Shown here piece by piece: positions 9,151 through 18,139 of a stretch of DNA of 64,000 bases. This stretch comes from Modicisalibacter muralis (GTDB taxonomy: Bacteria > Pseudomonadota > Gammaproteobacteria > Pseudomonadales > Halomonadaceae): positions 148,852 through 212,851 of the forward strand of contig NZ_FNGI01000007.1 in assembly GCF_900102945.1 (NCBI RefSeq). The letters run 5' to 3'. The notes below the pieces were generated by a model that was not told where the DNA came from, did no database searches, and was given only the letters and a program-made list of their open reading frames with translations. Numbering within the stretch: position 1 is the stretch's first letter; each line of letters opens with the position of its first letter. Position numbers and translations under genes: made by a program.

Positions 9151-9801
9151 TCAAAGATACTCACGAAACCAGCGGGTAGCGTGTTCCTGTACCTCGTCGA
9201 GCTTGCCTGGTTCCTCGAACAGGTGCGTAGCACCGGGCACGATAGTCAACTCACAGGGCGCGTGCATACGTGCTTTCGCCTGTTCATTGAGATCGATCAC
9301 CGTCTCGTCGAGACCGCCAACCAGTAGCAGCGTGGGCGCCTTGACCCGTGGCAGAAAGTCCCCCGCCAGGTCCGGACGACCACCTCGCGATACGACGGCA
9401 CTCACCTTATCGGGCCGCTCAGCAGCGGCGATCAGTGCAGCTGCCGCGCCGGTGCTGGCGCCGAACAGCCCGACATTCAGGTTCTGTGTCTCCCGTGCCT
9501 GGGCGATCCAATCCACCGCGCCGCTCATGCGTGTGCCGATCAGGTCGATATCGAAGCGCAGCTCACGGGTACGTTCGTCGACCTCGTTCTCCTCGGGCGT
9601 CAACAGGTCGAACAATAAAGTGGCTAACCCTTGTTCGCTGAGGTAGCGAGCCACCTGCTGGTTGCGTGAGCTGAAGCGGCTACTGCCACTGCCGTGGGCG
9701 AATACCACGATACCCGTCGCATTATCCGGAGCGATCAGGTCGCCCTCGAGAACGACCCCGGCGGCCTGCAACTCAACGCTTCGGCTGGAAGGCGTCGTCA
9801 T
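9151..9801 (-). CDS. Alpha/beta hydrolase (dienelactone hydrolase-like)
   Basis: 216 residues with a complete alpha/beta hydrolase triad: nucleophile Ser116 in FGASTGAAAA, acid Asp165 in GGLDETV and His193 in GATHLFEE. The oxyanion-loop motif VVFAHGSGSS is at about residues 32-41. There is no signal peptide, so it is cytoplasmic. Small stand-alone hydrolases of this type hydrolyse esters or lactones; the substrate cannot be inferred. It is transcribed in the same direction as the downstream SMC operon, separated by about 165 bases, so co-transcription is possible but not shown. Confidence 0.8.
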   Translation of the reverse strand: MTTPSSRSVELQAAGVVLEGDLIAPDNATGIVVFAHGSGSSRFSSRNQQVARYLSEQGLATLLFDLLTPEENEVDERTRELRFDIDLIGTRMSGAVDWIAQARETQNLNVGLFGASTGAAAALIAAAERPDKVSAVVSRGGRPDLAGDFLPRVKAPTLLLVGGLDETVIDLNEQAKARMHAPCELTIVPGATHLFEEPGKLDEVQEHATRWFREYL

Positions 9802-9891
9802 GGCAGCTCCTCCTCTTTACGTCCGCGAACGAAATATCCGTCTTCCGAGTGTAGAGTGCGTCTCGCGCTTCGCTCCAGACGATGACGACTT

Positions 9892-10470
9892 TCAGGTTCT
9901 GCCCGAACTCTCGCCGGTGGCGATACCCCCAGCGATCAGGTGCGCCGTGCGCAGCGGCTCGGGAATGGTGCCGTTGATCGCCGTGTCGCGCAGCACCGCG
10001 GCGGCCTCCTCGCGGCTGAGACCCATGTGCTGCACATGAACGCCAGCCAGCGGCTCCATCGGGCCGAGACGCTCGACCAGCGCCCACTTACGCGCCCCGC
10101 CGGGGATGCGCTCGAGCAGCGCCCGGCGCATGGCACCCGGCTGCGGCGCGTGACGGGCGACCACCAGCACCGGGATGCCCAACGCGGCGTGTAGCCGGGG
10201 AACGTCGACCACATTGAAACCGGCCAGGGCGACGCCCTGCAGCAGCACGAGTTGCAGGTGCGCGGCGAATTTGGATTCGCTCACCAAGTGTGTCAGTACG
10301 CGCGTGCTGTTGACGCCATCACGGCGTACCTTACCCGAGATCACGCCCTCCAGCCGGGCATGGGAGAAGACCGCGCCGACAACGGGCACATCGCCGCGAT
10401 GCGAACGCGCGAAGGGACAGTCGTCGAAGCCGACGATGTGCGAGAACGTCCTGGGCCGCGTAGAAGCCAT
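9892..10470 (-). CDS. DUF99 (UPF0215) family protein
   Basis: 192 residues from ATG 10470. It carries the DUF99 hallmarks: GFDDCPF near the N-terminus, the VVGAVFS strand, DGVNSTRVLTHLV and the central GFNVVDVPRLHAALGIPVLVV segment. DUF99 proteins share the endonuclease V-like fold and are best known from archaea; their substrate is unsettled. The start lies two bases after the TGA of the upstream membrane-protein gene (TGA-AC-ATG), so the two are translationally linked. A much longer frame continues upstream in the same phase, but it is only the out-of-frame shadow of that membrane gene, so I use the internal start. Confidence 0.8.
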   Translation of the reverse strand: MASTRPRTFSHIVGFDDCPFARSHRGDVPVVGAVFSHARLEGVISGKVRRDGVNSTRVLTHLVSESKFAAHLQLVLLQGVALAGFNVVDVPRLHAALGIPVLVVARHAPQPGAMRRALLERIPGGARKWALVERLGPMEPLAGVHVQHMGLSREEAAAVLRDTAINGTIPEPLRTAHLIAGGIATGESSGRT

Positions 10471-10472
10471 GT

Positions 10473-11084
10473 TCAGCGCTTGGCGGCCCGCAACCGTTGA
10501 AGACCGATAACCAGCAGATGCGTCGGCAGGTAAAGTGCCAGCGGCCAGCCGATCATCAATCCCAGCAAGTAGACGATTGGGTCGAGCGGTGTCTGGGATT
10601 GACCGAAAGGCCCCTGCACCCAGTTGATGTTGCGCTCGGGGTCGGTGAGCGCCAGGGAGAGCGGCAACACGAGCCAGGTCAACGCGATTTGCAGCCACAG
10701 GCCACGGCGATCGTAGCCTAGCTTGAATACCGCATAGACGGCGACCAGCGGCAGGACCAGGTGGAACAGCGAGAGCAGGCGAAAGCCGAGCGGCATTGCG
10801 GCATCGAACATGTATTCGGTGCCGCCGATCGGGTGGATGCCGGTGATCAGCGCGCTGCCCACGTCCACCGCCCAGAACACCCCCACCACGAACACCGCCA
10901 GCAACTGGGCGGAGATCAGCAGCCGATTCTCGGTCCACAACGCGATGAGAATCAGGAAACTGGCCAGGTCGCACAGCCAGAGGAAGTTCTGCCAGCCGAG
11001 CTTCCAGGCGTAGGCCGGCGCCCAGACGAGAACCCACAGCGTGAAGGCCAGCTTGAGCCACAGCGGCAAATAATGCGATGGCAT
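10473..11084 (-). CDS. Integral membrane protein, function unknown
   Basis: 203 residues from ATG 11084, which has AGGGAG seven bases upstream and is preferred over an earlier in-frame start at 11120. About six hydrophobic helices fill the protein: LWLKLAFTLWVLVW, LWLCDLASFLILIALW, LLAVFVVGVFWAVDV, LFHLVLPLVAVYAVF, LQIALTWLVLPLSLAL and a C-terminal IVYLLGLMIGWPL. There is no signal peptide and no recognised domain. It directly precedes the DUF99 gene in one transcript, so the pair may act together; nothing else indicates function. Confidence 0.7.
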   Translation of the reverse strand: MPSHYLPLWLKLAFTLWVLVWAPAYAWKLGWQNFLWLCDLASFLILIALWTENRLLISAQLLAVFVVGVFWAVDVGSALITGIHPIGGTEYMFDAAMPLGFRLLSLFHLVLPLVAVYAVFKLGYDRRGLWLQIALTWLVLPLSLALTDPERNINWVQGPFGQSQTPLDPIVYLLGLMIGWPLALYLPTHLLVIGLQRLRAAKR

Positions 11085-11133
11085 GGCGCTCCCTTGTTTG
11101 TTCGTTCGGCCCGGCGTCACTGACAGCGTAGCC

Positions 11134-12690
11134 TTATCCTTCGTCGCCGATACCGTGACGCTTTAGCTTGTTGGCGATCGTGGTGTGCGAAACGCCCAGA
11201 CGGCGCGCCAGCAGGCGGCTCGAGGGGTGCTCGGGGTACAGCGCGGCGAGCACGCGCTTTTCCACCTCACCGAGAATTTCGCCCAGCGAGCCATCGAGTT
11301 CGACACCGGCCAGGCCGGTGCTCCTTCCTACGTCCGGCATACGCAGATGAATGGCCTGCAGCTCGTTGCCTTCGCATAGCGAGACCGCCTGAAACAATAC
11401 GTTCTCGAGTTGACGCACGTTGCCCGGCCATTGATAGGCGGTGAGTCGCGCCAGGGCGGCGTCCGAGAGCGCCGGCATCGTGCAGCCGATCTGTCGGGCG
11501 GCGCGGTCGATGAAGTGATTGGCAAGCTCGGCGATGCCGTCCAGGCAGTCGCGCAGCGGCGGAATGTGCACCGACAGCACATTGAGACGATGGTAGAGAT
11601 CCTGGCGAAAATGACCTTCGGCGCACAACTGAGGCAGATCCTGCTGGGTGGCGCAGATCACCCGCACATCGAGATGCGTTTCCTCGTCGCTGCCCACACG
11701 ACGAAAACCGCCATCCTGCAGAAAGCGCAGCAGCTTGACCTGCAGGCGCGGACTCATCTCGCCGACCTCATCGAGGAAGATCGTGCCCCCGGCGGTCAGC
11801 TCCAGCAGCCCCAGCTTGCCTTCCGGGCGCGCGCCCTCGAAGGCGCCCGGGGCATAACCGAACAGTTCGGTCTCGGCCATCGACTCAGGCAAACTGGCGC
11901 AGTTGAGCGCCATGAACGGCGCCTGGCCGCGCGGGCTGGCCAAGTGACAGGCGCGCGCCAACAGCTCCTTGCCGGTACCTGTCTCGCCCTCGATCAGTAG
12001 CGGCGCATCCAACGGTGCCATACGCCGTGCCTCGCGCACCACCGCGGCGAGGCGTGGGCTGGCCTGGAAGATCGCCTCGAAGCCGCGCAGTTCCTGACGT
12101 TGCACATGGTAGATGCGTTCACCGACACGGTCGGCACGGTGCAGTGTCACCACCGCCCCGGCCAGCGAGGCGACGTCGTCCTTTTCAGTATGCAACGGCG
12201 CGATATCGGCAAGATAGATGGCATCCTTGAGGGTCAGCCGCAGGCCGTTGACGCGCGCATTGTTGCGCCGCACCAGGTCGGGCAAATCGATATCGTGAAC
12301 GTAACGATCCAAGGATAGACCCGGCACTTCATCGACGCGTACACCGAGCATCTGCCCCGCCGCGCGATTGGCGGCGACGATGCGCCCTTCCATATCGATC
12401 GACATCACCGGGTCGGAGAGCGACGACAGCAGCGCATCGAGCTCCAGATGGCGGCGCTCGCTGGGCATCAGGCTGACCCGCTTGACGCTGAATACGCCGG
12501 GCACTTCCTCGAGCGTCGGCCTGAGCGTCGTCAACTGCGCATTGAGCAAATGCGGCACGTGCAGATAAATGGTGTTGCCCTGGTCGCCGCCGACCTCGCC
12601 GCGCGACACGTTGAGGCCATAGTCGGCGAAGGGGGAAACGATATCGCGCAAAATGCCAATGCGGTTCTGACAGTGAAACTTGAGGCGCAT
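11134..12690 (-). CDS. phhR: PhhR/TyrR-type aromatic amino acid regulator
   Basis: 518 residues from ATG 12690 (MRLKFHCQNRIGILRD). The layout is that of TyrR/PhhR: an N-terminal ACT domain (about 1-72), a PAS domain (about 80-145), an AAA+ domain with Walker A GETGTGKE and Walker B-type GGTIFLDEVGEM, and a C-terminal Fis-like helix-turn-helix (RRLGVSHTTIANKLKRHG). The sigma54 contact loop reads GAFEGA rather than GAFTGA, as in PhhR proteins that act with sigma70 or weakly with sigma54. It is divergent from phhA across a 291-bp gap with two TyrR/PhhR-like boxes, so it very likely senses Phe/Tyr and activates phhABC. Confidence 0.93.
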   Translation of the reverse strand: MRLKFHCQNRIGILRDIVSPFADYGLNVSRGEVGGDQGNTIYLHVPHLLNAQLTTLRPTLEEVPGVFSVKRVSLMPSERRHLELDALLSSLSDPVMSIDMEGRIVAANRAAGQMLGVRVDEVPGLSLDRYVHDIDLPDLVRRNNARVNGLRLTLKDAIYLADIAPLHTEKDDVASLAGAVVTLHRADRVGERIYHVQRQELRGFEAIFQASPRLAAVVREARRMAPLDAPLLIEGETGTGKELLARACHLASPRGQAPFMALNCASLPESMAETELFGYAPGAFEGARPEGKLGLLELTAGGTIFLDEVGEMSPRLQVKLLRFLQDGGFRRVGSDEETHLDVRVICATQQDLPQLCAEGHFRQDLYHRLNVLSVHIPPLRDCLDGIAELANHFIDRAARQIGCTMPALSDAALARLTAYQWPGNVRQLENVLFQAVSLCEGNELQAIHLRMPDVGRSTGLAGVELDGSLGEILGEVEKRVLAALYPEHPSSRLLARRLGVSHTTIANKLKRHGIGDEG

Positions 12691-12755
12691 GATCAGGCCC
12701 AACGATGAAGTAGAGAACGACACACGGAATAAGCGTCACATCAGCGTGACCCATC

Positions 12756-12773
12756 TGTAAAATTAACGTGACA
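12756..12773. promoter_or_regulatory. Candidate PhhR/TyrR box 1
   Basis: TGTAAA-N6-GTGACA matches the TyrR/PhhR consensus TGTAAA-N6-TTTACA perfectly in the left arm and 4/6 in the right arm. It lies 66 bp upstream of the phhR start, so it may also serve autoregulation. An adjacent inverted GTCAC/GTGAC pair is at 12735-12750. Confidence 0.5.
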
Positions 12774-12838
12774 CCGGCCTACCGTTCAATGTCGAAACAC
12801 CGGCTTATGGGGATTTTCGAGCGACTGACACCGGCTAT

Positions 12839-12856
12839 CGTAAAGAAAAAATTACA
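12839..12856. promoter_or_regulatory. Candidate PhhR/TyrR box 2 (stronger)
   Basis: CGTAAA-N6-ATTACA matches TGTAAA-N6-TTTACA at 5/6 in both arms with exact spacing. It is 126 bp upstream of the phhA start, a suitable activator position, and 83 bp (about eight helical turns) from box 1. Nearer to phhA a perfect inverted repeat TATGCT-TAAC-AGCATA is at 12921-12936. No sigma54 -24/-12 element was found. Confidence 0.6.
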
Positions 12857-12981
12857 CTCAAATGCCAATGACAGGACCCTTTTCTCGTTTGCCCCCCCTT
12901 TCACGGCGTGAACGCCACCCTATGCTTAACAGCATACTTAGGTCATAGGCGGCCATAAGCACTGCATATTGGGAGCCCGAC

Positions 12982-13794
12982 ATGAACAATCAGAGCGCCA
13001 AGAAGCCAACCAAGTACCAGGCCCACCAGCCGGATGCCGACGGTATCATCCACTACAGCGATACCGAGAATGCCACCTGGCAGGCGCTGATGCGTCGTCA
13101 GATGGAAGTCATCGAAGGGCGTGTCTGTCAGGAATACCTCGATGGCCTCGAGCGTTTGGCGCTGCCCGAGGATCGCATTCCCCAACTCGCCGACGTCGAC
13201 CGTGTGCTGCTGGAAGCCACCGGCTGGCAGACCGCCCAGGTGCCGGCGCTGATTCCCTTCAACACCTTCTTCGAGTTGCTGGCCAATCGTCGCTTCCCGG
13301 TGGCGACGTTCATCCGCACCCCGGAAGAAATGGATTACCTGCAGGAGCCGGATATCTTCCATGAGATATTCGGCCATTGCCCGATGCTGACCAATCCGTC
13401 GTTCGCCGAGTTCACCGCGACCTACGGCAGGCTGGGGCTCGCCGCTAGCAAGGAAGAACGCGTCTATCTGGCACGGCTGTACTGGATGACCGTCGAGTTC
13501 GGGCTGGTCGACACTCCTCAAGGGCGGCGCATCTACGGCGGTGGAATCATTTCCTCGCCGAAGGAAACCTTCCACGCGCTTTCCGAGGTGCCAACACACT
13601 ACCCCTTCGACCCCATCGACGCGCTGCGCACGCCCTATCGCATCGATATCCTGCAGCCGCTGTACTATGTAATCGACGGCCTGAACAGGCTGCACGACCT
13701 GGCCGAACAGGACATCATGGCCATGGCCCACGAGGCCATGAAACTCGGTTTGTTCGAACCTACCTTCGAGCCCAAGAAAGCCGCCAACGCCTAA
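12982..13794 (+). CDS. phhA: Phenylalanine 4-monooxygenase
   Basis: 270 residues, the bacterial single-domain form. It hydroxylates L-Phe to L-Tyr using O2, tetrahydropterin and non-heme Fe(II). The 2-His-1-carboxylate triad is visible: His127 and His132 in PDIFHEIFGHCP and Glu172 in YWMTVEFG. TPEEMDYLQEPD precedes the iron site as usual. It heads the phhA-phhB-aminotransferase operon and diverges from phhR, so induction by phenylalanine is expected. The reading frame is intact and codon use matches the neighbours. Confidence 0.96.
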   Translation: MNNQSAKKPTKYQAHQPDADGIIHYSDTENATWQALMRRQMEVIEGRVCQEYLDGLERLALPEDRIPQLADVDRVLLEATGWQTAQVPALIPFNTFFELLANRRFPVATFIRTPEEMDYLQEPDIFHEIFGHCPMLTNPSFAEFTATYGRLGLAASKEERVYLARLYWMTVEFGLVDTPQGRRIYGGGIISSPKETFHALSEVPTHYPFDPIDALRTPYRIDILQPLYYVIDGLNRLHDLAEQDIMAMAHEAMKLGLFEPTFEPKKAANA

Positions 13795-13850
13795 GCTAGA
13801 CCTCAGCTAAAATAGCTACGGCATTTTATTTCAAGACAAGGAGTCCATTG

Positions 13851-14189
13851 ATGAGCCATCTTTCCGAACAGCCCTGCGAAGCCTGCGGTTGGGACGCACC
13901 GCAAGTCACCAGCGCCGAGATCGACGAACTCAAGCCAGGCATACCCGAGTGGCAGATCGTCGAGCGCGATGGCATCATGCAGTTGGAGCGAGTCTTCAAG
14001 TTCCGCAACTTCAAGCAGGCCCTTGCCTTCACCAACCGGGTCGGTGAAATCGCCGAGGAAGCAGGCCATCATCCGGCGCTGCTCACCGAGTGGGGGAAAA
14101 CCACCGTGACCTGGTGGTCCCACGAAATGAAGGGCCTGCACAAGAACGATTTCATCCTGGCCGCCAGAACCGACGAGGTAGCAGAGTAA
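13851..14189 (+). CDS. phhB: Pterin-4a-carbinolamine dehydratase
   Basis: 112 residues from ATG 13851, which has AAGGAG about eight bases upstream and is preferred to the TTG just before it. It dehydrates 4a-hydroxytetrahydropterin made by phhA so that the cofactor can be recycled. The active-site HHP motif is at residues 73-75 in [13 protein letters not shown], with the second conserved His in [10 protein letters not shown] (His92). An N-terminal CEACGW may bind metal, as in some family members. The gene lies 56 bases after phhA and one base before the aminotransferase start. Confidence 0.95.
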   Translation: MSHLSEQPCEACGWDAPQVTSAEIDELKPGIPEWQIVERDGIMQLERVFKFRNFKQALAFTNRVGEIAEEAGHHPALLTEWGKTTVTWWSHEMKGLHKNDFILAARTDEVAE

Positions 14190-14190
14190 A

Positions 14191-15381
14191 ATGTTCGAGC
14201 AGATTGAGCGCGTGCCCGGGGATGCCATCCTCGGACTTATCGAGGCCTTCAACAAGGATACCAATCCCCAGAAGGTCGATCTCGGTGTCGGTGTCTATCG
14301 CGATGCCCACGGCAACACGCCGATCATGCGAGCCGTCAAGCAAGCCGAGGCTCTGCTGCTGAAGAACGAAATTACCAAGAGCTACATCGGCTCGCACGGC
14401 GACCCGCGCTACGGCCAGGTCATCCTGCCAATGGTGCTGGGCGAAGATTCGCCGGTGCTGGCCGAGAAACGCGTCAGTGCCACCCAGTCACCGGGTGGCA
14501 CCGGCGCACTGCGCCTGGCGGCGGATTTCATCAAGACCAATCTGCCCGGCAAGGGCATCTGGGTCTCCGACCCGACCTGGCCCAATCATCTGGGCATTTT
14601 CCAGGCCGCCGGAATCCCGCTGCATAAATATCCTTACGTCGATGCCGAGAACCGCCTCGATTTCGACGGCATGATTGCAGCGATTGCCAAGATTCCACAC
14701 GGCGATGTCGTGGTATTGCATGCCTGCTGCCACAACCCGTCCGGCTTCGATCTCTCCAAGGATCAGTGGAAGAAAGTGCTGGAAGTGGTCAGGGAGCGTG
14801 ATTTGCTGCCGCTGGTCGATTTCGCCTATCAGGGCTTCGGCGACGGGCTCGAAGAAGACGCCTACGGCGCCCGACTGATGGCCGAGAGCCTCGACGAAGT
14901 GCTGATCACCAGCTCCTGCTCGAAGAACTTCGGCATCTATCGCGAGCGCACCGGCTGCTTGATCGCCATCGCCAAGAATACCGAGCAGATGGAAAACATC
15001 CGCTCGCAGATGGCGATTGTCGCCCGCGAGAATTACTCCAACCCGCCGGCGCACGGCAGCGCCATCGTCTGCGAAATTCTCACCTCGGCCGAGCTGGCGG
15101 CGGTGTGGCGCGACGAGTTGACCGAGATGCGCGATCGCATCAACGGCCTGCGCCGCGACTTCGTCGATGCACTCAAGCCCTACGGGCTGGATGCGCAATT
15201 CGCACACATTGCCGAACAGCGCGGCATGTTCTCCTACACCGGCCTCAAGCCGGACCAGGTCGATCACCTGCGCGACGAATTCGGCATTTACATGGTCCGC
15301 TCCGGCCGTGCCAACGTCGCCGGCCTGGCGAGCGAGAACCTGCCCTACGTGGCCAAGGCGATCGCCTCCGCCGTCAAGTAG
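14191..15381 (+). CDS. tyrB: Aromatic amino acid (tyrosine/aspartate) aminotransferase, class I
   Basis: 396 residues, a fold-type I PLP aminotransferase of the AspC/TyrB group. The Schiff-base lysine is Lys245 in SSCSKNFGIYRERTG. HACCHNPSG (about 177-185) and DFAYQGFGDG carry further PLP contacts. It probably transaminates Tyr or Phe with 2-oxoglutarate, the third step of the phhABC route (PhhC). The start is one base after the phhB stop, and a strong terminator follows at 15407-15431, so it closes the operon. Confidence 0.9.
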   Translation: MFEQIERVPGDAILGLIEAFNKDTNPQKVDLGVGVYRDAHGNTPIMRAVKQAEALLLKNEITKSYIGSHGDPRYGQVILPMVLGEDSPVLAEKRVSATQSPGGTGALRLAADFIKTNLPGKGIWVSDPTWPNHLGIFQAAGIPLHKYPYVDAENRLDFDGMIAAIAKIPHGDVVVLHACCHNPSGFDLSKDQWKKVLEVVRERDLLPLVDFAYQGFGDGLEEDAYGARLMAESLDEVLITSSCSKNFGIYRERTGCLIAIAKNTEQMENIRSQMAIVARENYSNPPAHGSAIVCEILTSAELAAVWRDELTEMRDRINGLRRDFVDALKPYGLDAQFAHIAEQRGMFSYTGLKPDQVDHLRDEFGIYMVRSGRANVAGLASENLPYVAKAIASAVK

Positions 15382-15406
15382 GCGAGCGTATCGCATGCTA
15401 GCTTTC

Positions 15407-15431
15407 AAACGCCCGGCTCGCCCGGGCGTTT
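15407..15431 (+). terminator. Rho-independent terminator after phhABC
   Basis: A perfect 10-bp stem (AAACGCCCGG / CCGGGCGTTT) with a five-base loop lies 25 bp after the aminotransferase stop. Its A/T ends supply a short T run on both strands. Confidence 0.8.
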
Positions 15432-15471
15432 GTCGTTATCCCCTGACGTTCGCAATGCAGCAGGAGCCGTC

Positions 15472-16752
15472 ATGGCCGAGCGAGTCACGATCATCGGCGC
15501 CGGTATTACTGGCTTGACCAGCGCGCTGGCGCTTCTCGAAGCCGGCTGCCAAGTACGTATCATCGACCCCGAGCCACCCGGCAGCGGCACCAGCGCCGCC
15601 AACGGTGGCCAGCTGTCGTGGGCCTTCGTCGCCCCGCTCGCCGAGCCCGGCGTGTTGCCTCAGTTGCCTGGCTGGCTGACCCACGCCGATAGCCCGATCC
15701 GCTGGGTACCGCGACTCGACCCCGCGCTGCCCGCCTGGGGGCTGGCCTTCCTGCGTGCCTGCACGCGGCAGCGAGCCCGCGCTACTACCACCGCCTTGCT
15801 CGAACTGGCTGCACTGGGAAAACCGCAACTTGACGATTGGCGCACGCGCCTGGGACTCGACTTCGACTGGCGTGCCAACGGCAAGCTGGTGGTCTATCGC
15901 GACGCCGGAGCGCTGGAGAAGGCGCGCAGGCAGGCAGCCTTCCAGCGCGAGCTGGGCGTGGAACAGGAGATACTCGACCGTGGCGCCCTGCTCGAACGCG
16001 AGCCAGGACTCGAGCGCCATCGCAACTCACTGGTCGGCGCGGTATGGACGCCAGGCGAGGAGGTCGGCGACTGCGCGAAGTTCTGCCGTGGCGTGGCAAG
16101 CCACCTGGAAAACCACGGCGTGAGCATCGAGCGCCGTCGCATCACACGCCTGGAAAGCGAAGCCGGCCGGCTTACTGCCTGGCATTTCAGCGATGGCGAG
16201 CGCCAGCAACGCGCCGCCAACGAGACGCTGATCGTTGCCGCCGGCCTGGCTAGTCGTGCCCTGCTCGCCCCGCTGGGTATTCGCCTGCCGCTCTACCCGC
16301 TCAAGGGCTATAGCCTGACCGTGGATCTCGATGCCGATGAACGACTCTTCGACACCAGCGTGACCGACGCCGCACGCAAGGTCGTCTACGCCCGCCTAGG
16401 GAGCGGCTCGAACGGCGGCCGCCTGCGCATCGCCGGTATCGCCGATCTCGACGGCTGGCAGGCCCGGCCACGCGCCTCGCGCGTGGAAATGCTCAAGCGC
16501 CAGGCCAGCGAGTTCCTGCCCGATCAGGCCTCGCGCATTCAAGCGACCGACGCCTGGACCGGCCTGCGCCCGGCCACCCCCGATGGCCGCCCGCGCCTCG
16601 GCCCAACCGACATCGACGGGTTGTGGATCAACACCGGCCATGGCGCGTTGGGCTGGACACTGGCGCCGGGTTCGGCGCTGGCGACCGCTCAGGCACTGAG
16701 CAAGCGAGACATCCAGGCACTGACCAAATTCAGGCTATCCGCTACGGGTTAG
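15472..16752 (+). CDS. DadA-like FAD-dependent D-amino acid dehydrogenase/oxidase
   Basis: 426 residues from ATG 15472, which has AGGAG ten bases upstream. The dinucleotide-binding motif IIGAGITGLTSALALLEAG opens the protein. The DAO family C-terminus ends in TGLRPATPDGRP and NTGHGALGWTLAPG, where FAD and substrate meet. It is a diverged paralog of the DadA gene facing it across a shared terminator. Membrane or cytosolic deamination of a D-amino acid is likely; the substrate is unknown. Its position after phhABC hints at aromatic D-amino acids, but a terminator separates them. Confidence 0.82.
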   Translation: MAERVTIIGAGITGLTSALALLEAGCQVRIIDPEPPGSGTSAANGGQLSWAFVAPLAEPGVLPQLPGWLTHADSPIRWVPRLDPALPAWGLAFLRACTRQRARATTTALLELAALGKPQLDDWRTRLGLDFDWRANGKLVVYRDAGALEKARRQAAFQRELGVEQEILDRGALLEREPGLERHRNSLVGAVWTPGEEVGDCAKFCRGVASHLENHGVSIERRRITRLESEAGRLTAWHFSDGERQQRAANETLIVAAGLASRALLAPLGIRLPLYPLKGYSLTVDLDADERLFDTSVTDAARKVVYARLGSGSNGGRLRIAGIADLDGWQARPRASRVEMLKRQASEFLPDQASRIQATDAWTGLRPATPDGRPRLGPTDIDGLWINTGHGALGWTLAPGSALATAQALSKRDIQALTKFRLSATG

Positions 16753-16766
16753 AGTCATTAATCATC

Positions 16767-16794
16767 AAAAAAGGCGCTCATCGGAGCGCCTTTT
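16767..16794. terminator. Bidirectional terminator between the two DadA-type genes
   Basis: GGCGCT-CATCGG-AGCGCC stem flanked by an A run on the left and TTTT on the right, so it can terminate both the plus-strand flavoprotein and minus-strand dadA. Confidence 0.85.
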
Positions 16795-16810
16795 GGCTAT
16801 TTACCAGCAA

Positions 16811-18070
16811 TCACGCCGCGTAGCGACCGATATCCAGGCCATTCGGATCGATGGCGGGCCGCCGCCCGGCCATCAGATCGGCGAGCAGGTGACCGCTGCC
16901 GCAGCTCATCGTCCAACCCAGCGTGCCATGGCCGGTGTTGAGCCACAGATTGCTGTATTTGGTGCCACCGATGATCGGCGTGGAATCCGGGGTCATCGGG
17001 CGCAGACCGGCCCAGAACTCGGCCTTGGCGACATCACCGCCCTCGGGGAAGACGTCGTGCACCACCATGCTGATGGTGGCGCGGCGCTTCTCGAGCAGGC
17101 TCAGATCGTAGGATGCCAGTTCGGCGGTGCCACCGACGCGGATACGGTCGTCGAAGCGCGAGATCGCCACCTTGAAGGTTTCGTCCATCACAGTGGACTG
17201 CGGCGCGCCGCCGTCGTCGGTCACCGGCACGGTCAGGCTGTAGCCCTTGACCGGGTAGATCGGCAGGCGAATGTCGAGGTCCTTGACCAGAAACGGCGAG
17301 AAACTGCCCATGCACACCACGTAAGCGTCGGCGGTCAGTTCGCCAGCCGAGGTGATCACCCCATCGATGCGGTCGCCCTGACGCTTCAGGCGCTGAATCT
17401 CGACGTTGAAGCGAAACTCGACGCCGAGCCGGTCGCGGCAGTAGTCGGCGAGGCGATTGGTGAACAGGTGGCAATCACCGGTCTGGTCGTCGGGCAGGTG
17501 CAGGCCACCGACGAACTTGCCGGGCACGCGCATCAGTGCCGGCTCGACGTTCTTGATCTCCTCGGCATTGAGCAGCGTGTGGCGCACGCCACACTGCGCG
17601 AGCACCTTCATGTCCTTGGCGATCGCCTCGACCTGGCTGTCGGAGCGGAACAGCTGCAACAGGCCGCGCTGCCGATCCTCATAGCGAATGCCGGTAGCAT
17701 CGCGCAATTCATTGATGCAGGCACGGCTGTACTCGGCCACGCGCACCATGCGCTCCTTGTTGACGGCATAGCGCTCGGCGGTGCAGTTGTTGAACATCTG
17801 CATCATGAAGCGCGCCATGGTCGGGTCCATGCGCGGCTGGATCTTCAACGGGGCGTGTTCCTGGAACATCCACTTGACGGCCTTTTGCGGAATACCCGGC
17901 GCCGCCCAGGGCGATGAAAAACCGAATGACACCTGGCCGGCATTGCCGTAGCTGGTTTCCATGGCCGGCGATGGTTGGCGATCCACCACCGTGACCTCGT
18001 GCCCTTGCATGGCCAGATAATAGGCGCTGGTGACCCCCACGACGCCGCTGCCAAGAACCAGTACTTTCAT
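16811..18070 (-). CDS. dadA: D-amino acid dehydrogenase small subunit
   Basis: 419 residues, the usual DadA length. It oxidises D-alanine and other D-amino acids to keto acids and passes electrons to the respiratory chain at the inner membrane. [15 protein letters not shown] opens the FAD fold. [12 protein letters not shown] (about 39-50), [14 protein letters not shown] and [16 protein letters not shown] are DadA hallmarks. No dadX racemase gene is adjacent. The upstream region contains a 100-bp nearly pure A/T block and a TATACT hexamer on the minus strand (plus 18132-18137), possibly the -10. Confidence 0.95.
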   Translation of the reverse strand: MKVLVLGSGVVGVTSAYYLAMQGHEVTVVDRQPSPAMETSYGNAGQVSFGFSSPWAAPGIPQKAVKWMFQEHAPLKIQPRMDPTMARFMMQMFNNCTAERYAVNKERMVRVAEYSRACINELRDATGIRYEDRQRGLLQLFRSDSQVEAIAKDMKVLAQCGVRHTLLNAEEIKNVEPALMRVPGKFVGGLHLPDDQTGDCHLFTNRLADYCRDRLGVEFRFNVEIQRLKRQGDRIDGVITSAGELTADAYVVCMGSFSPFLVKDLDIRLPIYPVKGYSLTVPVTDDGGAPQSTVMDETFKVAISRFDDRIRVGGTAELASYDLSLLEKRRATISMVVHDVFPEGGDVAKAEFWAGLRPMTPDSTPIIGGTKYSNLWLNTGHGTLGWTMSCGSGHLLADLMAGRRPAIDPNGLDIGRYAA

Positions 18071-18139
18071 TGCCCGTCTCCCCGCCGATTGTGCCTTTGA
18101 GCATCTGGCGTCGATCGCCAGTTCGGAGGCGAGTATAGG

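Noticed and set aside
10471..11061. An upstream extension of the DUF99 frame to 389 residues
   Set aside because: The extension lies out of frame inside the membrane-protein gene, is Arg/Ala/Gly-rich and lacks similarity; DUF99 homology begins only at the internal start 10470.
12857..12981. A sigma54 -24/-12 promoter for phhA
   Set aside because: I looked for a TGGCAC-N5-TTGCA-like element and found none with the invariant GG and GC at proper spacing.
16793..17917. A 374-residue plus-strand ORF opposite dadA
   Set aside because: Antisense shadow of a confidently identified gene; composition is typical of reverse-strand frames in GC-rich DNA.
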